Shown here: piece after piece, positions 19,539 to 29,578 of the stretch
Position numbering within the stretch: the stretch's first letter is position 1
Layout: each line of letters starts with the position of its first letter
DNA from: Halomonas rhizosphaerae
GTDB taxonomy: Bacteria; Pseudomonadota; Gammaproteobacteria; Pseudomonadales; Halomonadaceae
DNA: 64,000 nucleotides
NCBI RefSeq assembly: GCF_030010555.1
Contig: NZ_JASCQP010000028.1
Location: 186,001-250,000 of the forward strand
Direction: 5' to 3'
The notes under the pieces: model-generated
Seen by the model: the letters and a program-made list of their open reading frames with translations, nothing else
The model's database searches: none
Told to the model about the DNA's origin: nothing
Program-made: the position numbers and the translations under genes

Positions 19539-20564
19539 CTATTGGGGCGCCCGCTCGTGGGGCGCCATGTCGAAGTGATCCCAGGCCTGACGGGTCACCA
19601 CCCGACCACGCGCGGTGCGCATCATCAGGCCCTGCTGGATCAGGTAGGGTTCGATGACGTCCTCGATGGTGTCGCGCTCCTCGCCGATCGCCGCGGCCAG
19701 GGAGTCGATGCCCACCGGGCCCCCGTCGAACTTCTCGATCATCGCCAGCAGCAGGCGCCGGTCCATATGATCGAGACCGTGGTGGTCGACGTGGAGCATG
19801 TTCAGGGCCAAGTCGGCTATCTCGGCATCCACGCGCCCCTGGGCGCGCACCTCGGCGAAGTCCCGCACCCGGCGCAGCAGCCGGTTGGCGATGCGCGGGG
19901 TGCCCCGGGAACGGCGTGCGACCTCTCGGGCGCCTTCCCGGTCGCTCTCGACCCCCAGCAGCCGGGCAGAGCGCACGACGATCTCGGTAAGCTCGTCGAT
20001 GCTGTAGAACTCCAGGCGCTGGACGATGCCGAAGCGGTCGCGCAGCGGCGAGGTCAGAAGGCCCGCCCGGGTGGTGGCACCGACCAGGGTGAAGGGGGGA
20101 AGGTCGAGCTTGATCGAACGCGCCGCCGGCCCCTCGCCGATGACGATGTCGAGCTGAAAGTCCTCCATGGCGGGGTAGAGGATCTCCTCCACCACCGGCG
20201 ACAGGCGGTGGATCTCGTCGATGAACAGCACATCGCCGGGCTGCAGGTTGGTGAGCATGGCGGCGAGGTCGCCGGCCCGCTCCAGCACCGGCCCCGAGGT
20301 GGACTTGAGCCCCACCCCCATCTCGGCGGCGACGATGTTGGCGAGCGTCGTCTTGCCGAGCCCCGGCGGACCGAACACCAGGGTGTGGTCGAGGCTCTCC
20401 TCTCGTCCGCGGGCGGCGCTGATGAAGATGTCGAGCTGCTCGCGCACCCGCGGCTGGCCGATATAGTCGGCGAGCCGCTTGGGACGGATGGCATGGTCGA
20501 CGCTGCCCTCCCCCTCGCGGGGGTCGGCGGCGATCAGGCGATCAGTCTCGAGCATGGCGGCCAT
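19539..20564 (-). CDS. ruvB: Holliday junction branch-migration DNA helicase RuvB
   Basis: A 341-residue AAA+ motor that drives branch migration with RuvA. The Walker A is [12 protein letters not shown]. The Walker B is [31 protein letters not shown] is the sensor and arginine-finger region, and [18 protein letters not shown] lies in the small domain. The C-terminal winged helix includes [20 protein letters not shown]. The N-terminal [11 protein letters not shown] is also a family mark. It follows ruvA by 35 bases. Confidence 0.97.
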   Translation of the reverse strand: MAAMLETDRLIAADPREGEGSVDHAIRPKRLADYIGQPRVREQLDIFISAARGREESLDHTLVFGPPGLGKTTLANIVAAEMGVGLKSTSGPVLERAGDLAAMLTNLQPGDVLFIDEIHRLSPVVEEILYPAMEDFQLDIVIGEGPAARSIKLDLPPFTLVGATTRAGLLTSPLRDRFGIVQRLEFYSIDELTEIVVRSARLLGVESDREGAREVARRSRGTPRIANRLLRRVRDFAEVRAQGRVDAEIADLALNMLHVDHHGLDHMDRRLLLAMIEKFDGGPVGIDSLAAAIGEERDTIEDVIEPYLIQQGLMMRTARGRVVTRQAWDHFDMAPHERAPQ

Positions 20565-20599
20565 CCGGCATCAGGTGAAAACGTGGATACGGCATCGAA

Positions 20600-21214
20600 T
20601 CACCCCGCCAGGCGGCGGGTCAGCGCCGCCTTGATCATGGCCTCGGTGGAGCCGGACGTCTCTAGGCCGAGCAGCATGCGGGCCGCCTCGGTGGGCTTGT
20701 AGCCGAGGCTGACCAGGGCCGCCTCGGCATCGGCGACGGGGTCCGCGGCGCCGGAGGAGACGCTGCCCGTCGGATCCCTGGTGCCGATGGCCAGCTCGCC
20801 CGGCTGCTCCCAGTGAGGGAAGCGGTCGCGCATCTCGATGATCAACCGCTCGGCGGTCTTCTTGCCCACCCCGGGCAGCCGGGTCAGCGCCTTGACGTCA
20901 TCGTCCATCACGCAGCGCACGAAGGCCTCCTCGTCCATGCCGGAGAGGATGCCCAGTGCCAGCTTGGGGCCGATACCATTGACCTTGATCAGGGCACGGA
21001 AGAGGGAACGCTCCTGCTCCCGGGCGAAGCCGTAGAGCAGGTGGGCATCCTCCCGGATGACCAGGTGGGTATAGAGCGATACCGGCTCCCCGGTGCCGGG
21101 CATGGCCACCAGGGTGGTCATGGAGGCTTCCAGCTCGTAGCCGACACCGGCCACCTCCACCACCATCCAGGGGGGCTGTTTCTCGAGCAGGGTGCCTCGC
21201 AGGCGTCCTATCAT
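20600..21214 (-). CDS. ruvA: Holliday junction-binding protein RuvA
   Basis: A 204-residue protein that tetramerises on four-way DNA junctions and loads RuvB. It opens with the family-typical MIGRLRGTL. Domain II carries two helix-hairpin-helix motifs, IKVNGIGPKLALGIL and LTRLPGVGKKTAERLIIEM. A flexible linker (about residues 140-160) precedes domain III (AEAALVSLGYKPTEAARML), which contacts RuvB. It lies between ruvC and ruvB. The 140 bp before it is the widest gap in the ruv cluster and might hold an internal promoter. Confidence 0.97.
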   Translation of the reverse strand: MIGRLRGTLLEKQPPWMVVEVAGVGYELEASMTTLVAMPGTGEPVSLYTHLVIREDAHLLYGFAREQERSLFRALIKVNGIGPKLALGILSGMDEEAFVRCVMDDDVKALTRLPGVGKKTAERLIIEMRDRFPHWEQPGELAIGTRDPTGSVSSGAADPVADAEAALVSLGYKPTEAARMLLGLETSGSTEAMIKAALTRRLAG

Positions 21215-21354
21215 GGAAGTTCGCTGTCCCTTGGGTTGGAGTCCATCGCGGCCCGCGGGGCCGTCATCGGGCCACTATACTGTTCGCCCGTGCCGCATGC
21301 CAGCCCGCGGGAACAGCGTTCGACAATCTGGCACCGTCGCCTCACGGCGACAGC

Positions 21355-21894
21355 TCACGGACGAAAGTCACGCCAGGAGCCTCCCTTGCGACGGCTGCGA
21401 TGCCCGCCATAGCTCCCCTCACGCATCAGCCCCATGCGGGCATGGGCATGGGTGAGCGCAATGGCCAGGGCGTCGGCGGCATCCGCCTGAGGCGTGGCCG
21501 AGAGGCCGAGGATCGCCGTCACCATGTGCTGCACCTGGGCCTTGTCGGCGCTGCCACTGCCGGCCACCGCCTGCTTGATCTGGCGAGGGCCGTACTCGCT
21601 GACCGGCAAGCCATGGTTGGCGGCACAGACGATGGCCGTGCCGCGGGCCTGGCCGAGCTTGAGGGCGGAGTCGGCATTCTTCGACATGAACACCTGCTCG
21701 ATGGCGAACTCCCCGGGGCCATGCACCGAGATCAGCTCGCTGACCCCGGCGTAGACCTGGGCCAGGCGCTGGGCCAGGTCGTCGGCCTGGATGCGGATGC
21801 AGCCGCTGGCCACGTAGCGCGGCGTGGGCGTGGTGACGTCCAGCACCCCGTAGCCGGTGATCCGCGAGCCGGGGTCGATGCCGAGGATCAGCAT
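21355..21894 (-). CDS. ruvC: crossover junction endodeoxyribonuclease RuvC
   Basis: A 179-residue dimeric nuclease that resolves Holliday junctions. The catalytic acids are the Asp in [13 protein letters not shown] (about residue 7), the Glu in [20 protein letters not shown], and the paired Asp near [17 protein letters not shown]. The ATG at 21894 is preferred over a TTG two codons upstream. Neither has a strong ribosome site, and coupling to yebC 9 bases away is likely. It belongs to the yebC-ruvC-ruvA-ruvB unit. Confidence 0.96.
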   Translation of the reverse strand: MLILGIDPGSRITGYGVLDVTTPTPRYVASGCIRIQADDLAQRLAQVYAGVSELISVHGPGEFAIEQVFMSKNADSALKLGQARGTAIVCAANHGLPVSEYGPRQIKQAVAGSGSADKAQVQHMVTAILGLSATPQADAADALAIALTHAHARMGLMREGSYGGHRSRRKGGSWRDFRP

Positions 21895-21903
21895 CGGCAA
21901 GGT

Positions 21904-22653
21904 TCAGTCGAGCAGGTCGAGGACATCATCGGCAAACTCCGCGTTGGTGGTGACGTTCTGGACATCGTCCAGGTCCTCGAGCATGTCGAGCAGCTTGAGG
22001 ACCTTGCTGGCGAGCTCCGCCTCGGCGATGGGCGTGGTGGTTTCCGGATAGAGCCCCACATCGCTGTACGCGGGCTCGATCCCCGCCGCGACCAGGGCAT
22101 CCTTCACCCGGCCGAAGGAGTCGGGCGTGGTGACCACCTCGAGGCGGCCATCGTCACGGACCTCGATCTCCTCGGGCTCCGCGTCCAGGGTGGCCTCGAT
22201 CGCGGCCTCCTCGGTGACCCCCTCGGGCAGCAGCAGGCGCCCCTGACGGTGGAACATGAAGGCCACCGACCCGGTGGTACCCAGGTTGCCGCCCTGCTTG
22301 CCGAAGGCATGTCGCACCTCGGAGACAGTTCGATTGCGGTTATCGGTCATGCACTCGACCATCACCGCGACCCCCTCGGGCCCATAGCCCTCGTAGACGC
22401 ACTCCTCCATGGCGTCGCCGTCGGCGTTGCCGGCGCCCCGGTCCACCGCACGCTGGATGGTCTCCTTGGTCATGTTGTTGGCCAGCGCCTTGTCGATGGC
22501 GGCGCGCAGTCGCGGGTTGTCGGCCGGCTCACCGCCGCCCTGGCGTGCCGCCACGCTCAGCTCACGGATCAGCTTGTTGAAGATCTTGCCGCGCCTGGCG
22601 TCCTGGGCCGCCTTGCGATGTTTGATATTGGCCCACTTGCTATGGCCTGCCAT
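21904..22653 (-). CDS. yebC: YebC/TACO1-family translation and transcription factor
   Basis: A 249-residue protein with the invariant N-terminus [21 protein letters not shown] and the internal block [23 protein letters not shown]. Family members are described as transcriptional regulators and, more recently, as factors that relieve ribosome stalling at proline stretches. The ATG at 22653 has a strong AGGAGG upstream. The open frame extends 38 codons further without homology. It sits immediately before ruvC, the usual gammaproteobacterial order. Confidence 0.95.
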   Translation of the reverse strand: MAGHSKWANIKHRKAAQDARRGKIFNKLIRELSVAARQGGGEPADNPRLRAAIDKALANNMTKETIQRAVDRGAGNADGDAMEECVYEGYGPEGVAVMVECMTDNRNRTVSEVRHAFGKQGGNLGTTGSVAFMFHRQGRLLLPEGVTEEAAIEATLDAEPEEIEVRDDGRLEVVTTPDSFGRVKDALVAAGIEPAYSDVGLYPETTTPIAEAELASKVLKLLDMLEDLDDVQNVTTNAEFADDVLDLLD

Positions 22654-22734
22654 TGCAACAACCTCCTGTGGTAGCGCTATCTCTGCTCGAGGCCATTTCG
22701 GCGACAGCGCCTCCTTCCTCAAGGTTTCCAGACG

Positions 22735-22760
22735 CCACCGGCGCCCTGGGGCGCCGGTGG
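22735..22760 (-). terminator. hairpin between aspS and yebC
   Basis: Perfect 11-bp arms CCACCGGCGCC / GGCGCCGGTGG with a 4-nt loop lie downstream of the aspS stop. No T-run follows on the minus strand, so it may only attenuate or protect the transcript end. Confidence 0.5.
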
Positions 22761-22783
22761 ATGTCATCGGGTCGGAATCGCCG

Positions 22784-24565
22784 TCACTCGCCGGCGGTCT
22801 CCGCCTTGGCCTTCTGGCGCAGGCGGATGTTGAGCTCCTTGAGCTGCTCGGCGCTGACCTCGCCCGGCGCCTCGGTCAGCAGGCAGGCCGCGCTCTGGGT
22901 CTTCGGGAAGGCGATCACCTCGCGGATGGTCTTCGCCCCGCTCATCAGCATCACCAGGCGGTCGAGGCCGAAGGCCAGGCCGCCGTGGGGCGGCGCGCCG
23001 TACTGCAGGGCGTCGAGCAGGAAGCCGAACTTCTCGCGGGCCTCCTCCTCGCCGATGCCCAGCACCTCGAGGACGGTCTGCTGCATCGCCTGGTCGTGAA
23101 TACGGATCGAGCCGCCGCCAAGTTCGGTGCCGTTGAGCACCATGTCATAGGCCCGCGAGAGCGCGGAGGCCGGGTGGGCCTTGAGGGTCTCGGCGTCGCA
23201 GGAGGGAGCGGTGAACGGATGGTGCAGGGCCTGCAGGCGGGCGCTGCCGTCCTCCTCGAACATCGGGAAGTCGACCACCCACAGCGGGGCCCAGTCGGCG
23301 GTATAGAGGTCGAGGTCCTCGCCGAGGCGCACGCGCAGCGCCCCGAGGGCCTCGTTGACGATGCGTGCCTTGTCGGCACCGAAGAAGATGATGTCGCCGT
23401 CCTCGGCGCCCACCCGGTCCAGCAGCTGCTCGACCACGCCCTCCATGAACTTGACGATGGGCGACTGCAGGCCCTCGAGGCCCTTGGCCCGCTCGTTGAC
23501 CTTGATCCAGGCCAGCCCGCGAGCACCGTAGATGCCGACGAACCGGGTGTAGTCGTCGATCTCCTTGCGGGACAGGCTGGCCCCGCCCGTCACCTTCAGG
23601 GCGGCGACGCGACCGTCATCGGCGTTGGCCGGGCCGGAGAAGACCTTGAAGTCGACGTCCTGCATTAGGTCATCGACGTCGGTGAGCTCGAGCGGGATGC
23701 GCAGGTCCGGCTTGTCGGAGCCGAAGCGGCTCATGGCCTCGGCATAGGGCATGCGCGGGAAGGCGGGCAGCTCGACCTCGAGCACCTCCTGGAACAGCTG
23801 GCGGACCATCGCCTCGGTGATCGCCATGATGTCCTCCTCCTCGACGAAGGAGGCCTCGAGGTCGATCTGGGTGAACTCGGGCTGGCGGTCGGCGCGCAGG
23901 TCCTCGTCGCGGAAGCACTTGGCGATCTGGTAGTAGCGGTCGAAGCCCGACACCATCAACAACTGCTTGAACAGCTGCGGCGACTGGGGCAGCGCGAAGA
24001 AGCTGCCCGGATGGGTGCGGCTCGGCACCAGGTAGTCGCGGGCCCCCTCGGGGGTGGCGCGGGTCAGGATCGGGGTCTCGATGTCCAGGAAGCCCTGGCC
24101 CTCGAGGAAGGCGCGTACGCTGTGGGAGATGCGCGAGCGCAGGCGCAGCTTCTCGATCATCTCCGGGCGACGCAGGTCGATGTAGCGATGCTTGAGTCGT
24201 ACCTCCTCGCCCACCTTGCCATGCTCGTCGAGCTGAAAGGGGGGCGTGGCGGCGGTGTTGAGCACCTCCACCTGCTTGGCCAGCACCTCGATCATGCCGG
24301 TGGGCATGTTGGGGTTCTGGGTGCCCTCGGGGCGCAGCCTGACGCGACCGACGATGCGCAGCACATACTCGCTGCGGGCGCGGTCGGCATTGGCGAAGGC
24401 CTCGGCGGTATCGGGGTCGACCACGACCTGGGCGATGCCGTCGCGATCGCGCATGTCGAGGAAGATCACGCCCCCATGGTCACGGCGGCGATGGACCCAG
24501 CCGCACAGGGTGACCGTCTGATCCACCAGGGTCTCGTTCAGCTGGCCGCAATAATGGCTGCGCAT
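22784..24565 (-). CDS. aspS: aspartyl-tRNA synthetase AspS
   Basis: A 593-residue class II synthetase that charges tRNA(Asp), possibly also tRNA(Asn) if no AsnRS is present. It begins [18 protein letters not shown], with an OB-fold anticodon domain. Motif 2 lies in [20 protein letters not shown]. The GAD insertion domain follows. Motif 3 is [13 protein letters not shown]. The ATG at 24565 is set by family alignment, and the frame is open 13 codons further upstream. It follows fmdB, a common pairing. Confidence 0.97.
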   Translation of the reverse strand: MRSHYCGQLNETLVDQTVTLCGWVHRRRDHGGVIFLDMRDRDGIAQVVVDPDTAEAFANADRARSEYVLRIVGRVRLRPEGTQNPNMPTGMIEVLAKQVEVLNTAATPPFQLDEHGKVGEEVRLKHRYIDLRRPEMIEKLRLRSRISHSVRAFLEGQGFLDIETPILTRATPEGARDYLVPSRTHPGSFFALPQSPQLFKQLLMVSGFDRYYQIAKCFRDEDLRADRQPEFTQIDLEASFVEEEDIMAITEAMVRQLFQEVLEVELPAFPRMPYAEAMSRFGSDKPDLRIPLELTDVDDLMQDVDFKVFSGPANADDGRVAALKVTGGASLSRKEIDDYTRFVGIYGARGLAWIKVNERAKGLEGLQSPIVKFMEGVVEQLLDRVGAEDGDIIFFGADKARIVNEALGALRVRLGEDLDLYTADWAPLWVVDFPMFEEDGSARLQALHHPFTAPSCDAETLKAHPASALSRAYDMVLNGTELGGGSIRIHDQAMQQTVLEVLGIGEEEAREKFGFLLDALQYGAPPHGGLAFGLDRLVMLMSGAKTIREVIAFPKTQSAACLLTEAPGEVSAEQLKELNIRLRQKAKAETAGE

Positions 24566-24615
24566 GTCAAATCCTGTTCTGTTGCATGAAATGGTGAAAG
24601 GCAAGGCCGGGCGAC

Positions 24616-24873
24616 TCAGGCCGCCGCCCCGTCCTTGCTCGGCGTCTTGTCGGCCTTGCCGCCCTCGCCGCCGGCCAGGTTCTTCTTGCTGCCGGTCTTA
24701 AAGTCGGTCTCGTACCAGCCGCCGCCGGCCAGCCGGAACCCGGCCGCGGAAACCAGGCGATTGAGCTCTGCCGCCTCGCAGGCGGGACAGTCCCTCAGCG
24801 GCTCGGCGCTGATCTTCTGAAGCTTCTCCAGGCGGTGGCCGCAGGCCTTGCACTCGTATTCGTAGATGGGCAT
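24616..24873 (-). CDS. FmdB-family zinc-ribbon protein
   Basis: An 85-residue small protein beginning [20 protein letters not shown]. It carries two CxxC pairs (CKAC and CPAC) that should bind one zinc. The short hydrophobic middle is [16 protein letters not shown], and the tail is Gly/Lys-rich. The ATG at 24873 has GGGAG upstream. It is the first gene of a unit with aspS. The function is unknown despite historical naming as a regulatory protein. Confidence 0.88.
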   Translation of the reverse strand: MPIYEYECKACGHRLEKLQKISAEPLRDCPACEAAELNRLVSAAGFRLAGGGWYETDFKTGSKKNLAGGEGGKADKTPSKDGAAA

Positions 24874-25085
24874 GGTTTGATCACTCCCGATGTAATGACA
24901 TGTCCCATGGGTCAAGCACGGGCAGGGGGACCACCGCCTCGCGCTACCGTGGTGCGATATAGGGCCGGCCCGCGGATAATCCAAGCCTGCCTCGAAAGCC
25001 GGATATTATAGCCTGTCGCGCCGGGCAAGGCCCAGCCCTGCCAGGGCCTGTTGCCCGACTCGCCTGCATCGACAAGGAACATCTC

Positions 25086-26021
25086 ATGAAAGCCGTCATT
25101 CTCGACGCCGCCAGCCTGGGGCCCGACATCGACCTGGAACCGATCCGCCAGCACCTCGACACCCTGGACGTGCATGATCAGAGCACGCGCGACCAGGCCG
25201 CCGACCGGCTCGCCGGCGCCGAGGTGGCCATCGTCAACAAGGTGGTGCTCGACGCCCAGACCCTCGATGCCCTGCCCGCGCTCAAGCTGATCTGCGTGCT
25301 GGCCACCGGCACCAACAACATCGACATGGCTGCGGCCGAACGCCTGGGCATCAGCGTGAAGAACGTCACGGCCTATGGCACGGCCAGTGTGGCCCAGCAC
25401 ACCCTGATGCTGATGCTGGCCCTGGCCACCCGACTGCCCCTCTACCAGCGCGACGTGGCCGAGGGGCGCTGGAACGAAAGCCCCTTCTTCTGCCTGATGG
25501 ATCACACGACCCTGCAGTTGGAAGGCAAGCGGCTGGTGATCGTCGGCCAGGGCGAGCTGGGCTCGAAGGTGGCCCGCCTGGCCCAGGCCTTCGGCATGCA
25601 CGTCGACTTCGCCGCCCGCCCCGGCAACGAGGCACATGACAGCCGCCCCGGCCTGCACGACCTGGCGCCCGAGGCGGACGTGATCAGCCTGCACTGCCCG
25701 CTTACCGAGGCCACCCGCCACCTGGTCGATACCGCCCTGCTGGCCACCCTCAAGCCCGGTGTGCTGCTCGTCAACTGCGCCCGGGGCGGGATCATCGACG
25801 AGGAAGCGGCGCTCGAGGCCCTGCGGCGGGGCCGCCTGGGCGGGCTCGGCGTCGACGTGCTGCCCGTGGAGCCACCGCGCGAGGGGCACCCGCTGCTCGA
25901 CGCGCTGGGCGAGCCGCTCAACCTGATCGTCACGCCCCACAACGCCTGGATCACCCCCGAGGCCCGCCAGCGCATCGTGGCCCTCACCGCCGACAACCTG
26001 CGCGGCTGGCAGGAAGGCTGA
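25086..26021 (+). CDS. D-2-hydroxyacid dehydrogenase (hydroxypyruvate/glycerate dehydrogenase-like)
   Basis: A 311-residue NAD(P)-dependent D-2-hydroxyacid dehydrogenase. The cofactor motif is IVGQGELGSKVARLAQAF. VNCARGGIIDEEAALEAL holds the catalytic Arg. Glu follows in the LPVEPPREGHPLL loop, and TPHNAWITPEARQRI holds the catalytic His. The similarity pattern is that of glycerate dehydrogenase HprA. AAGGA precedes the ATG. It leads a three-gene unit with the sugar kinase and the nucleoside hydrolase, and is divergent from fmdB-aspS. The substrate cannot be fixed from sequence alone. Confidence 0.88.
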   Translation: MKAVILDAASLGPDIDLEPIRQHLDTLDVHDQSTRDQAADRLAGAEVAIVNKVVLDAQTLDALPALKLICVLATGTNNIDMAAAERLGISVKNVTAYGTASVAQHTLMLMLALATRLPLYQRDVAEGRWNESPFFCLMDHTTLQLEGKRLVIVGQGELGSKVARLAQAFGMHVDFAARPGNEAHDSRPGLHDLAPEADVISLHCPLTEATRHLVDTALLATLKPGVLLVNCARGGIIDEEAALEALRRGRLGGLGVDVLPVEPPREGHPLLDALGEPLNLIVTPHNAWITPEARQRIVALTADNLRGWQEG

Positions 26022-26023
26022 GC

Positions 26024-26968
26024 ATGGAGACCCGCATGCTGCACAACTTCGGCTCCATCAATCTCGACCACTTCTATCGCGTTCCCCATCTGGTGCGTCC
26101 CGGCGAGACCCTGGCCAGCCGCGACTACCGGGTCGGCCTGGGTGGCAAGGGGGCCAACCAGTCACTGGCCATGGCACGCGCCGGCGGGCGGGTCCGCCAC
26201 TGGGGGCGGCTGGGTCGCCAGGACGCCTGGGCCCGTGACCTGCTGGGCCGTGCCGGGGTGGAGGTAGAGGCGATCGCCCTGGTCGACGAGCCCAGCGGCC
26301 ACGCCATCATCCAGGTGGACGACCGCGGCGAGAACGCCATCATCCTCTTCCCGGGCGCCAACCACGGCACCACCGAGCAGGACCTCGACGCGCACTTCGC
26401 CGCGGCCTCGCCCGGGGACTGGCTGCTGGCCCAGAACGAGTGCAATGCCCTGCCCCGGGTGCTGGAACGCGCCGCCGAGGCGGGCCTGAACGTCGCCTTC
26501 AACCCGGCCCCGATGAGCGATGCGGTGCTCGAGTTGCCCCTGGCCCACTGTCGGCTGCTGTTCGTCAATCGCGGCGAGGCCGCGTGGCTGGCCGGCCTGG
26601 ACGAGGCCTCCCCGCCCGAGGTCCTGCTGGACGGCCTTGCTCGCCGCCTGCCCGACGGCGAGACGGTGCTGACCCTGGGCGGCGACGGCGCCTGGTACCA
26701 GTCCGGCGACGAACGCCACTTCCAGCCGGCCCTGCCGGTCCCTCCGCGGGACACCACGGCGGCCGGCGACACCTTCATCGGCTACTACCTGGCCGCCCTG
26801 CAGCAGGGACGGCCGGTGACCGACTGCCTGACGCGCGCCGCCACCGCCGCCGCCCTGGGCGTCCAGGTCGCCGGCGCCGCCGAGAGCATTCCCGAGGCGA
26901 CGGCGGTCGAGCGCGCCCTGCGCGACGGCCTTCCCGCGCCCCACCGCCACGACGAGGAGGCACCGTGA
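26024..26968 (+). CDS. PfkB-family sugar kinase (ribokinase-like)
   Basis: A 314-residue PfkB-family kinase. VGLGGKGANQSLAMARAG is PfkB signature 1, which is ribokinase-like (GGKGANQA). The C-terminal PPRDTTAAGDTFIGYYLAAL is signature 2 with the catalytic Asp. It lies 2 bases after the dehydrogenase stop, with AGGAAGG upstream. It overlaps the next gene, a nucleoside hydrolase that would release ribose, so phosphorylation of ribose to ribose-5-phosphate is the likely role. Another PfkB substrate is possible. Confidence 0.88.
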   Translation: METRMLHNFGSINLDHFYRVPHLVRPGETLASRDYRVGLGGKGANQSLAMARAGGRVRHWGRLGRQDAWARDLLGRAGVEVEAIALVDEPSGHAIIQVDDRGENAIILFPGANHGTTEQDLDAHFAAASPGDWLLAQNECNALPRVLERAAEAGLNVAFNPAPMSDAVLELPLAHCRLLFVNRGEAAWLAGLDEASPPEVLLDGLARRLPDGETVLTLGGDGAWYQSGDERHFQPALPVPPRDTTAAGDTFIGYYLAALQQGRPVTDCLTRAATAAALGVQVAGAAESIPEATAVERALRDGLPAPHRHDEEAP

Positions 26969-27906
26969 GCCATCCGATCATCTTCGACACCGACCCGGGG
27001 GTCGACGACGCCCAGGCCATCGCCATCGCGCTGCGCCATCCCGAGATCGACCTGCTGGGGCTGACCACCACCTACGGCAACGTCGACGTGGAGACCGCCA
27101 CCCACAATGCCCTGCTGCTCTCCGAACTCGCCGGGCGCGAGATCCCCGTCGCCCAGGGCGCCGCGGCACCGCTGGTCAAGGCGCGCCACCCCCCGCCCGC
27201 CCATATCCATGGCACCAACGGACTGGGCGATATCGAACTGCCGCCGGTCCAGGGCAAGGCCGATCCCCGCAGCGCAGCGCAGTTCATCGTCGACACCCTG
27301 AATGCCCGGCCCGGCGAGGTCACCCTGGTGGCAGTGGGCCCGGTGGGCAACCTGGCCGCGGCCCTGCAGCTCGACCCGACGATCATCGGCAAGGTCAAGC
27401 GGGTGGTGATCATGGGCGGCTCGATCCGCGAGGGCGGCAACGTCACCCCGGTGGCCGAGGCCAACATGTTCAATGACCCGGACGCCGCCGCCCGGGTGCT
27501 CACCGCCGGCTGGCCGCTGACCCTGGTGGGACTGGACGTCACCCATCGCTGCGTGCTCACCGGCGAGCACATGGCGCGCATCGAGGCCGGCCAGGGCGCC
27601 CTCGGCAAGGTGCTGGCGGGCAGCTACGGCTTCTACCGGGACTTCTACCGGGAGTTCCTGGGCATCGATGGCTGCTGTCCCCACGACAGCTGTGCCCTGG
27701 CCTGGCTGCTGCGCCCGGAGCTCTTCACCACCAGCCGCGGCCACCTGACCGTGGCGACCGCCGGTGATGCCGAGGGCCAGACGATCTTCGCCCCCGAGGG
27801 GCGCGGCTTCATCGAGACGCGCTGGTCCCGCACCCCGCTGGTGGAGGTGTGCCTGGGTGTCGACGGCGAAGCCGTCAGCGACTGGATCGCCGACACCCTG
27901 GCCTGA
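26965..27906 (+). CDS. inosine-uridine-type ribonucleoside hydrolase
   Basis: A 313-residue nucleoside N-ribohydrolase that splits ribonucleosides to base and ribose. IIFDTDPGVDDAQAIAIAL is the calcium-binding Asp cluster. TLVAVGPVGNLAAAL, IMGGSIREGGNVTPVAEANM and the later CPHDSCALAWL complete the family pattern, with His in the active site. The start is a GTG that overlaps the kinase stop, with GAGGAGG upstream. Coupling with a ribokinase suggests a nucleoside salvage module. The base preference is not readable. Confidence 0.92.
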   Translation: MSHPIIFDTDPGVDDAQAIAIALRHPEIDLLGLTTTYGNVDVETATHNALLLSELAGREIPVAQGAAAPLVKARHPPPAHIHGTNGLGDIELPPVQGKADPRSAAQFIVDTLNARPGEVTLVAVGPVGNLAAALQLDPTIIGKVKRVVIMGGSIREGGNVTPVAEANMFNDPDAAARVLTAGWPLTLVGLDVTHRCVLTGEHMARIEAGQGALGKVLAGSYGFYRDFYREFLGIDGCCPHDSCALAWLLRPELFTTSRGHLTVATAGDAEGQTIFAPEGRGFIETRWSRTPLVEVCLGVDGEAVSDWIADTLA

Positions 27907-27962
27907 CGTCCGAGGCCCGAACCGGTGCGGCGCGCCACAGGCCATGCCGGTTCGGGATGACG

Positions 27963-28235
27963 CTAGCCGACGTGGAACTCGTCCGGCTCGTGGGTCTCGA
28001 TCACCTCGAACTCCACATGGGTGACCCGGGCCCCGTCCGGCCCCTTCCATAGCCACTCGGCGAGTCGCTTGACCGCCTCGCGCTTGCCGCACATCAGCAC
28101 CTCGACCCGCCCGTCCGGCAGGTTGATCGCATGGCCGGTGATGCCGGCCCTGAGGGCCTGCTCCTGGGTCGCCCGGCGGTACCAGACCCCCTGCACCTTG
28201 CCCGTCACCAGCGCTCTCGCGCAGCACTTGTCCAT
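27963..28235 (-). CDS. acyP: acylphosphatase
   Basis: A 90-residue enzyme that hydrolyses acyl phosphates such as acetyl phosphate and carbamoyl phosphate. VTGKVQGVWYRRATQEQA holds the catalytic Arg in the phosphate-binding loop. GHAINLPDGRVEV holds the catalytic Asn. The ATG at 28235 is favoured because GAGGAG lies 6 bases upstream. An ATG two codons earlier would overlap that site. It is a single gene, convergent with the nucleoside hydrolase. Confidence 0.93.
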   Translation of the reverse strand: MDKCCARALVTGKVQGVWYRRATQEQALRAGITGHAINLPDGRVEVLMCGKREAVKRLAEWLWKGPDGARVTHVEFEVIETHEPDEFHVG

Positions 28236-28448
28236 GGCCATCTCCTCTGTCGTCGCGATCGGTGGTGCGATCCTTTCTACCAGTCGGGCCACGTGCGGGG
28301 CCAGCCCCCGGGCTTCCCGTCCGGGGAGCGATGCCCTAGTCTTGTCACTATCCCCGGACGCCACACGGCCACAAGCCCTCCGCGGCCGAGGATCGCCCTA
28401 CCCGGGCTAAGACAACCACAATGATCATCCTCACGAGGGAGTTCCGCC

Positions 28449-29495
28449 ATGCCGGTCTTCGACCACCCCGAGTTCGACCACCACCAGCAGATCGTCTTCG
28501 GCAGCGACGAGGCGAGCGGCCTGCGCGCCATCATCGCCATCCACGATACCGCTCGCGGCCCCGCCCTGGGCGGCCTGCGCATCTTTCCCTATGCCAGTGA
28601 TGCCGAGGCACTGACCGACGTCCTGCGCCTCTCCCGCGGCATGACCTACAAGTCGGCCCTCGCCGACCTGCCGCTGGGCGGCGGCAAGGCGGTGATCATC
28701 GCCGACCCGCGCCGTGACAAGACGCCCGAACTGCTGCGTGCCATGGGCCGGCTGGTCGATGGCCTGGGCGGCGCCTACATCACCGCCGAGGACTCGGGCA
28801 CCGGCGAGGCCGACATGCGGCTCATCGCCGAGGCCACCGAACACGTCGGCGGCCTGCCACGCCACGGCGCCGCCTCGGGCGACCCCTCGCCGTTCACGGC
28901 CTGGGGGGTGTTCTGCGCCCTCAAGAGCGCCGTACGCCATGGCCTGGGGCGCGATGACCTGACGGGGGTGCGGGTGGCGGTGCAGGGGGTCGGCAATGTC
29001 GGCGCCCACCTGGCACGCCACCTCCATGCCGCCGGCGCCCGGCTGGTGTTGACCGATGTCGATGCCGCCGCCCTGGCCAAGCTCGCCGAGGAGCTCGGTG
29101 CCGAGGCCGTGGCACCGGCGGCGATCGCCGATGCCGAGGTCGACGTGTTCGCTCCCTGCGCCCTGGGGGCCGCCCTCTCGGAGGCGGTGGTCGACCGCCT
29201 GAAGGCCAGGGTAGTGTGCGGGGCCGCCAACAACCAGCTGGCCTCCCCGTCGATCGCCGAGCGGCTGATGGCCCGCGGCATCCTCTATACCCCGGACTAC
29301 GTGGCCAACGCCGGCGGTGTGATCGAGATCGCCTGGCAGCGTCGCGATGACTACCGCCGCGATGCCGTCATGGCGCATATCGAGGGCATCGGGGCCACCC
29401 TGAACGAGATCTTCGCCCGCGCCGACCGCGAGGGTCTGAGTCCCGCCACCGTGGCCGACGATCTGGCCCGGGAGCGTTTCCGTCCGGCCGGCTGA
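28449..29495 (+). CDS. ldh: leucine dehydrogenase (Glu/Leu/Phe/Val dehydrogenase family)
   Basis: A 348-residue NAD-dependent amino-acid dehydrogenase that reversibly deaminates leucine and other branched-chain amino acids. RGMTYKSALADLPLGGGKAVI includes the two catalytic lysines. AEDSGTGEADM is the substrate region. VAVQGVGNVGAHLARHL is the Rossmann motif, and NNQLA together with PDYVANAGGVIEIA close the domain. The ATG has GAGGGAG upstream. It stands alone and is followed by a hairpin. Phenylalanine or valine dehydrogenase activity cannot be excluded. Confidence 0.88.
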   Translation: MPVFDHPEFDHHQQIVFGSDEASGLRAIIAIHDTARGPALGGLRIFPYASDAEALTDVLRLSRGMTYKSALADLPLGGGKAVIIADPRRDKTPELLRAMGRLVDGLGGAYITAEDSGTGEADMRLIAEATEHVGGLPRHGAASGDPSPFTAWGVFCALKSAVRHGLGRDDLTGVRVAVQGVGNVGAHLARHLHAAGARLVLTDVDAAALAKLAEELGAEAVAPAAIADAEVDVFAPCALGAALSEAVVDRLKARVVCGAANNQLASPSIAERLMARGILYTPDYVANAGGVIEIAWQRRDDYRRDAVMAHIEGIGATLNEIFARADREGLSPATVADDLARERFRPAG

Positions 29496-29525
29496 GGCGG
29501 ACTCGCCTGCTTGGTGTTATGACCC

Positions 29526-29551
29526 CGAAGGCCGGCCATCGCCGGCCTTCG
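29526..29551. terminator. hairpin between leucine dehydrogenase and yihY
   Basis: Perfect 11-bp arms CGAAGGCCGGC / GCCGGCCTTCG with loop CATC lie between convergent genes. It is likely a shared terminator. Confidence 0.7.
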
Positions 29552-29578
29552 TTGCGTGGGGCGCTCGGGGGGCCGCGC

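Noticed and set aside
21273..21316. A possible LexA operator before ruvA (CTGTTC ... GAACAG)
   Set aside because: The spacing of 25 bases does not fit the CTGT-N8-ACAG operator.
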